Assembly: GCF_001638985.1 (NCBI RefSeq)
Contig: NW_017265158.1
Coordinates: 372,001-436,000 of the forward strand
Direction of reading: 5' to 3'
Length of the DNA: 64,000 bases
From: Phycomyces blakesleeanus NRRL 1555(-)
Lineage: Eukaryota; Mucoromycota; Mucoromycetes; Mucorales; Phycomycetaceae
Shown here: piece by piece, positions 58,150 through 64,000 of the stretch
How the letters are laid out: every line of letters starts with the position of its first letter
How positions within the stretch are numbered: the first letter of the stretch is position 1
Position numbers and translations under genes: made by a program
The notes under the pieces: generated by a model
The model's input: the letters and a program-made list of their open reading frames with translations, nothing else
Databases searched by the model: none
What the model was told of the DNA's origin: nothing

Positions 58150-58274
58150 AAGAGACGGTAAAAATGATAGACAGGTTGCCAATTTTTTTTTACAATAAAA
58201 GAAGAAAAAAAAAAGAATTCCCCGTGCTCGTCCTGATTTCGTTTTATTATTTCTATTCTTTCTCCCTTATAATT

Positions 58275-58737
58275 ATGAGTGAAGTTGAAAGTGTCTCTGA
58301 GTATGTCAAATTGATCAGTAGTGATGGTTTTGTGTTTGTCATCCATCGTGAAGCTGCAATGCGTTCTGGTACAATTAAGAATATGCTTGTCGGCCCTGGT
58401 AAGTGCATAATACCTTTGCACCAGAACGGATGGTAAACTTTTGATTTTGTAGTCCAATTCAAAGAGTCAGTAGAAAGCGAGATTCCATTCCGTGACATCA
58501 AGTATAAACGCAATAAATAAATTAAGAGAAATCAACAATACTAAAAGAAGTTGTATCAAACAAACCGAAAAAAAAACATCTTTGATCCTTTGTAGGGCTG
58601 TCATCCTGGAGATTGTGTGTCGTTATCTTTACTACAAATGGCAATACGAAGGCTCCACTACAGAAATTCCAGAATTCAAAGTCGACCCAGAAGTTGTTCT
58701 GGAGACATTGATGACAGCTGATTTCCTCGAATGTTAA
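58275..58737 (+). CDS. Elongin C
   Basis: A Skp1-like adaptor in cullin E3 ubiquitin ligases and the elongin complex. Exons are 58275-58398, 58453-58501 and 58596-58737 (104 residues, in phase). The BTB/POZ-like fold is clear: [49 protein letters not shown], and the standard ending MTADFLEC used for binding BC-box partners. Length matches human elongin C (112) and yeast Elc1 (99). It lies 125 bp downstream of XAP5 on the same strand. Confidence 0.97.
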
Positions 58738-58821
58738 TTTAGGTCAAATTAATGTTAACTCTTTTTTTCTGTACTTTCAATAAAGCAGAGCAAACAAGCC
58801 AAAGTAACTTGTTCTTACATC

Positions 58822-58915
58822 ACGCGTCGCGGAAGGCGTAATTGACACGCTCAGCCACAGCTTATAGCCAGGACGCGGCTGTAATGGACAGGCTACGCGT
58901 TTAGTCTGTTTCGCG
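58822..58915 (+). promoter_or_regulatory. MCB/SCB cluster in the promoter of the Mbp1-like gene
   Basis: Two perfect MluI cell-cycle boxes ACGCGT (58822-58827 and 58895-58900), an ACGCG core at 58873-58877 and TTTCGCG (58909-58915, the inverse of the SCB CGCGAAA) lie 39-132 bp before the ATG at 58954. In yeasts these boxes bind Mbp1/Swi4-type factors at G1/S. CpG-rich sites are rare in this AT-rich sequence, so the clustering is unlikely to be chance. Confidence 0.75.
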
Positions 58916-58953
58916 TCTCTTCCTCTTTGGCCATCTTTTTTCATTTCTACTTA

Positions 58954-61210
58954 ATGGATGTTGTTGCACTTACATCTTCACATTCAGACACAGATGTTTA
59001 CACTGCTGTGTATAGTAGTGTCAATGTGTTTGAGATGACAGTTCATGGTGTAGCTATCATGCGACGTCGATCTGATTCATATATGAATGCTACTCAAATT
59101 CTCAAACTGGCTGGAATTGACAAGGGTAAACGAACAAAGATTCTCGACAGAGAAGTTCTTACAGGAGAGCATGAAAAAGTGCAAGGAGGATATGGAAAAT
59201 ATCAAGGCACATGGTAAGCAACCTAAGGCTTTACCTATTATTGGATTATAATACAAGTACTCATCAGTTAATGAGCAGGATTCCTTGGGACAAAGGAAAG
59301 GAACTTGCTGAACGTTATCAGGTCTTGGACTTCATACTTCCGTTGGTTGAATTTGATATTGCAGCTTATGAAGAAAGTGGGGACCAAGAGCTTGTTCCGA
59401 CCAAAGAACAAGCCCTGGCAGTTAATCCAAGACGTATTCAAAACACTACTATCCAAGATTCTACTCAATCTATCCATACATCATCACCTTCGTCTCCTTA
59501 TTGTACTATCGATTCTCCTACAACATCTCCTTACCACCGCCAAATACCTGTCGAAAAGGTCCCCCACAGTCGAAAACGACTTAAACTATCTCCACCAAAA
59601 GACTCCGAAAATTCAACTAAAAACGAACATCAGCGCAACGTATTGATGAATATATTTCTATCAGACGAGCCTATTCCTGAATCATTAAAAAACCCAAAGA
59701 CTCTGTCGTCTATTAATATTGATCTTGTGATTGATGAACAAGGTCACACTGCCCTACACTGGTCAGTTGCCATGGCTAAAATACAGACGGTTGAATGGCT
59801 AATTACAAAAGGTGCAAATACATGCCGAGTAAATTATGCGGGAGAGACGCCCCTTATGCGTGGGGTTATGGTGACCGATAGCTTTGACAACGACTGTTTC
59901 CCAAAACTTCTCGATATTCTGAGTACATCTTTGAGAATCACAGACCATAAGAATAGAACTGTCCTACATCACACAGCTATTACGGCAGGAGTTTTTGGAA
60001 GGTCTAATGCGGCAATATATTATATGCAACATCTCCTGAGTATAATAAGAGACGATGAACAACTTAAAGCCATGATAAATTCCAAAGATTCGAGCGATGA
60101 CACTCCTCTTAGCATAGCTACCAAAGTAGAATGTAAAGAAATGGTCGATTTATTGATGCTGTATGGCGCATCTTCAGATTACTCTACAACTCCAGAGCAT
60201 ATTACAACTGAGGATGAAAATAAGATAGAGTCAGTCGTAAGTAAACGAATAGAGATATGATTTAATCCCGAGATAGTATTCTAAGTAAAGAAACCTTAGG
60301 TATCACATATTGAAGATTCAGAAATTCACACTGAACCACCGAATAATACGATACCATCCTATAAACCCAACCCACAGGGCCTTCATATTGTATCAAGTAA
60401 GTCACAGGAATAAAAATGATGTTGAGGAAAATAAATCATTTATGAAAAAAGGTTATAGCTGTACAAAACTTGATTGCTGCCATGGACGCAGAGTTCAACA
60501 AACAGCTTTCTGAACGAGACCTTGCTTTAAAAAATGCCAAAGATAACATAAAGACGATCACCTACCAATTGGAAAAAGCTAAAACAGAACTTGAGAAACG
60601 ACATAATGATACTATGTTACTTGCAGAAGCTCAAGAAAGAATAAGAAAATTCGAAAAGACATTACAGGCTGGCTGGAACAGTCTGGATAACGACAGTGGA
60701 AGTAATGATGACGACGACGATGATGATGAGCATGGAGATATTGAAAATATGCGTGGATTTGACAGCTTTGATGAAAACAGCCAAGCGAGTGATGAAGAAC
60801 ATATTCATTCGCCCAGTATTCTGTCAGATTCGGTCTTATCTAAATCTACCCGCGAACACAAGCTGGAGCGACACATACGCCAACTACAAAACCAAATTAA
60901 CGTATTTGTTAAGGCCGAATATGAACACAAACGAGAGATGGAGCTTTTACGGAATAAACCTTCAGAAAAAGAGCTCCAATGCAAAAGGTTAATTGCGGCC
61001 TGTTGCAATCTTCCGTTTGACAAGATTGATGATTTCCTAGAACCTCTTTCACTTGTAATTGAGAGCGACCCACCCGATATGGATATGACGCGTGTTGTTG
61101 AGTTTATGGAAAGAATGAAGCGATCTGGTATTAATCCAGACACTCTTCTTGAAATTTCAGAAGACAACAGTAGTTCCAGTAAACACACTACACCTGCATC
61201 AACGCTCTAA
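58954..61210 (+). CDS. Mbp1/Res-like APSES transcription factor with ankyrin repeats
   Basis: DNA-binding subunit of an MBF/SBF-type complex that drives G1/S genes. Exons are 58954-59213, 59279-60236, 60300-60396 and 60459-61210 (688 residues, in phase). The KilA-N/APSES domain (about 20-115) has [39 protein letters not shown] and [18 protein letters not shown], the Mbp1 recognition region. A Ser/Pro-rich linker with the basic signal [10 protein letters not shown] follows (about 184-192). Ankyrin repeats lie at about 238-400 ([35 protein letters not shown]), then a coiled coil (about 450-510), an acidic Asp run ([11 protein letters not shown]) and a C-terminal helical region. Its own promoter holds MCB boxes, which suggests autoregulation. 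The gene ends tail to tail with L2HGDH, 143 bp apart. Confidence 0.95.
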
Positions 61211-61353
61211 ACTCCTAATACTGATCCTTATTCCACCACTTGTATATATCTCCCCACTTACATAACCACTACCCTTTCATGTTTTTCCATTTTTTATTTT
61301 GCTTAGATGTAATTTATTGGTCCTAAAAAGCTGTATTATTCATGCTTTTTTGT

Positions 61354-63464
61354 CTATTCACGTTTCCATCCAAAATCTTCTTCTGCGATATCACACACCA
61401 TCTCTCCGATTGCAAGCGAGGCTGTCGCAGCCGGGCTTGGTGCGTTACGGAGATTGAGGATTAAGCCATCCATAACCTTGCGTTCCACAATGAAATCACT
61501 AGCAGCAATTCCTCCTGACTATTGTCGTTTAATATTATTTCATAATAAAAGATTAATTATATCATACAGAAACCATTTATCAACAACAGGGGAGGATACT
61601 TTACCTCGAATACTTGTGCCATAACTCCACTGAAACTTTCCTCGACCATATCAGCTGTCAAGCTTGGCATCATTCTCTGGCCACTCTTCAAGAATGCATG
61701 CTTGCTCAAATCACGGTAAAGTTCTCCAAGTGATACCGAGAAGTTTTTGACAAAGAAGGACCAGAATGCAGGGTTGATAAGAGAGTCGTATAGATCTCTG
61801 ACATTAAAGTCAAAGAAGCGATATCCTTCTCTTGAGAAAGTGAGACTAAATAGGACAATATAATTAAATATAGGACCAAAAATATTTAAAAAGAGACGTT
61901 TTGTTTCACCAACTTACCAAGCACCGGGACCGACAATCATTTGATGGCCACGACGTACATCTACCTTTTTAGATGATAGATTTATTTGAGCTTTTCATAC
62001 ACAACAATTGTCTCCCAAAAACAACTAACGCTTGACTTACTGTTGGGGTAAAGTGAACACCGACGGGAATACCTCCTCCGCTGGGAACAGGATAGACATT
62101 ACGCTTCACGACGCTTCTCATACCACTCTTGATTTGGTAGTATGTACCTCTAAATGTCACAATAGGATGGGCCTTGACGCTTCCGCCAGTCAAACCTGAA
62201 AGACGATCGGCGTAGAATCCACCACATGTGATTACATTCTTGGCATATACTTCCAATACAGGACCGTTGAGCACCTTTTCAGCACCACGAATCTTAAGAG
62301 CAAAACATCATTAGATTGGTTACACTATTTGACCTATTAGGTTATTAGAGTGCTTACTCTGACACGGCCATCTTCAGTCTTGTTAAATTTGCGCGCTTCG
62401 AATGAAGTCTTGATATCACCACGACTGAGAGATAGAAAAAGATGTAAGACTTCCAACCCGACTTATCCAGATTTACTTGATTATATATATATATTAATCC
62501 CCGCACTTTACCCGCTTTCTCTGATCTCATTTGCGATACATTGACTGACAAGCCAGTAGTTAACAATACCAGTGTTGGGGGAGTTCAAGGCACTATAAGC
62601 TTTGATATTGGGTTCCAACTCCTTCACCTAATTAACGCAGAAACATAACAGGTGATGAGTTGTGCACTTCCCGACAAACCAACCATCTAGCAAAGTTGCT
62701 AATGTCAAACTTGCGCACCTTTGCACCATCAATGATCTCAAGGCCCTTGACACCATTGGCTGTGCCTTGTCTGTAGAGCTTCTCGACCTGCTTGTGTTCC
62801 TCTTCATTGCAGGCTACGATAAATTTGCCGCATCGATCAACTGGGAGGTCGTGATCTTCGCAGTATTTGTACATCAAGTCAGCACCGCGAACACAAGTGT
62901 GAGCCATACGTGATCCTGGCGCATAGTAAATTCCAGCGTGAATCTACATTCATTCCATACACACATATGAGTTTTCTTTCGGAAGAAAAATTACATTCTT
63001 GTAATCTATTAGTTTTATTTCACTTTACCACTCCAGAGTTGTGACCAGTTTGATGTGCAGCGACTTCAGGCTCTTTTTCGAGTACGGCAACTGTCATCTT
63101 AGGGTATCTGTGCAACAGTTCCCGTGCAGTTGCAAGGCCAACGATACCACCTCCAACTATAATCGCAATAGTCCTTTAAGTGTCAGCTAAGCAAAACACA
63201 ATATAACTATATGTATATCTTACCGACAACAGTATCATAATGGTTGTGGCCTACATCGTTATCACCTCCATCACGGAAGGATTTGGCTCTAAGGGGGCCC
63301 ATAATTTTCTCCAGGCCTTTATGAATCTTCCCGCCTTCTCCAGGTGCTTTGTCCCACACAAAGATTTCCTGCTTGGCATTCAGAGTGATGCGGCTGGTGT
63401 GCAGCATACGGCCGGTAGCAAGGGGAACAAAGCGTGCAAGAACAGAGGGAGTACGCAATGACAT
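61354..63464 (-). CDS. L2HGDH: L-2-hydroxyglutarate dehydrogenase, mitochondrial
   Basis: FAD enzyme that oxidises L-2-hydroxyglutarate to 2-oxoglutarate, a metabolite-repair step in mitochondria. Nine exons: 63464-63224, 63156-63029, 62943-62719, 62627-62512, 62424-62358, 62292-62041, 61964-61918, 61845-61605 and 61518-61354 (493 residues, in phase). The N-terminus is Arg/Ser/Leu-rich without acids ([19 protein letters not shown]), a likely mitochondrial presequence. The FAD Rossmann motif [16 protein letters not shown] starts at about residue 79. Family marks are [64 protein letters not shown] and [13 protein letters not shown]. Intron 3 uses the unusual donor GTGCGC, required by frame. The ORF would otherwise run into the intron and stop. 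Confidence 0.95.
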
Positions 63465-64000
63465 TTTGGATAGCAGGAAAGAAGAGCAATCAAATCTAGA
63501 AGAGTTGATAGAAAATTTATATCAATGAAATAAAGTTTTTTTTTTGGTGCTGGTGCGAGGTGTCTTTTTTGGGGAGATAGTACCCGAATCAAGGGTCTTT
63601 GAAAGGAATGATGCTATTTATTGGTATTATCTGTAATTGAGAAAAATTCTTTTTACATTATATTCATAGCCGCATAAAAAGTCGTAAGAATTACAAATAC
63701 GAAAGAACTCAATTATTTTTACTAGTAAACCCAAGAGATTTTTGGTGAAATTATGTAAAATAAAGCTATTTTACCTTATCTTTGAGCACATATCAGGCTT
63801 GGCTCAATAAGTAAACGAATAGGAGAAAAATAGATCTCTTTTGAGGTACTTTTTTTTTGTGTTCCCACATGCGTGGAGAAGTTCACACAAATTCGGGGTA
63901 TTCTCCAGCCAGAATTTATTAAATCTCAGTTTTATCTACTATAGGTATAATGGGGTATTGTGTACGTTTGTTTGGTAGCGCGTAAGCTTTGGGCGGGTAA
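63465..64000. other. L2HGDH upstream region; no further gene seen
   Basis: The likely promoter, with a CAAT-free, T-rich stretch near 63536-63546. Beyond 63600 only AT-rich DNA without a convincing frame is present up to the window end. Confidence 0.5.

Noticed and set aside
62632..62718. Reading the L2HGDH exon 3 frame on to its stop at 62632
   Set aside because: The extension past 62719 lacks family residues. Splicing at GTGCGC to the acceptor before 62627 restores the conserved KELEPN segment in frame.
1..64000. CRISPR arrays, bacterial operons, riboswitches
   Set aside because: No regularly spaced repeats, no bacterial gene order, and spliced eukaryotic genes throughout.

Overview
The window comes from an AT-rich fungal nuclear genome. 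Genes are cut by many short GT-AG introns (about 45-75 nt), families are typical of early-diverging fungi, and the transposon load is heavy. Protein style (Mbp1-type APSES factor, Pmp3, XAP5, elongin C, chromovirus, tnp2-like and MULE elements) best fits a Mucoromycota fungus. This is inference from family content; no species is assigned.

Bases 1-35300 are a nested transposon cluster with a single tRNA-Ala gene. From left to right they hold the following. (i) The right part of a MULE (1-2339). (ii) tRNA-Ala(AGC) (2721-2793, minus). (iii) E1, a CACTG-ended tnp2/CACTA-like transposon (2876-15798, TTA target duplication). E1 carries two convergent genes: a plus-strand accessory gene and a minus-strand transposase. 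A 6128-bp Ty3/gypsy chromovirus (5718-11845, TAAGC duplication, 543-bp LTRs) interrupts the last exon of the accessory gene. (iv) E2, a decayed second copy of the same two-gene transposon (about 16297-22810). (v) A PIF/Harbinger remnant with its Myb-like partner (22814-25215). (vi) A solo LTR of the same chromovirus family (25216-32887) cut into three pieces that add up to exactly 543 bp. One cut holds E3, a TIR transposon with a C2H2-finger transposase (25547-29998, TA duplication). The other holds a complete-length MULE (30189-32854, 9-bp duplication). (vii) A LINE ORF1-like fragment, a G/C homopolymer tract and an unrecognised relic. Most of the element genes whose integrity could be read carry breaks, and most breaks whose ancestral base can be inferred are C:G to T:A changes.

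Bases 35900-64000 are gene-rich. They hold a Gyp5-like TBC RabGAP, a UXT-like prefoldin, a TMEM97/EXPERA protein, a Sel1-repeat protein, a peroxisomal SCP2-type thiolase ending in SKL, Pmp3, a Swf1/ZDHHC4-like palmitoyltransferase, an Nbs1/nibrin-like FHA-BRCT protein, XAP5/FAM50, elongin C, an Mbp1-like cell-cycle transcription factor with MCB boxes in its own promoter, and L-2-hydroxyglutarate dehydrogenase. Exon phases were checked and each model closes in frame. Between the genes lie two copies of a roughly 350-bp MITE, a small foldback element and a frameshifted spliced pseudogene. The genes are mostly unlinked housekeeping functions. Two divergent promoters (TBC/UXT and Nbs1/XAP5) and one convergent pair (Mbp1-like/L2HGDH) shape the layout.
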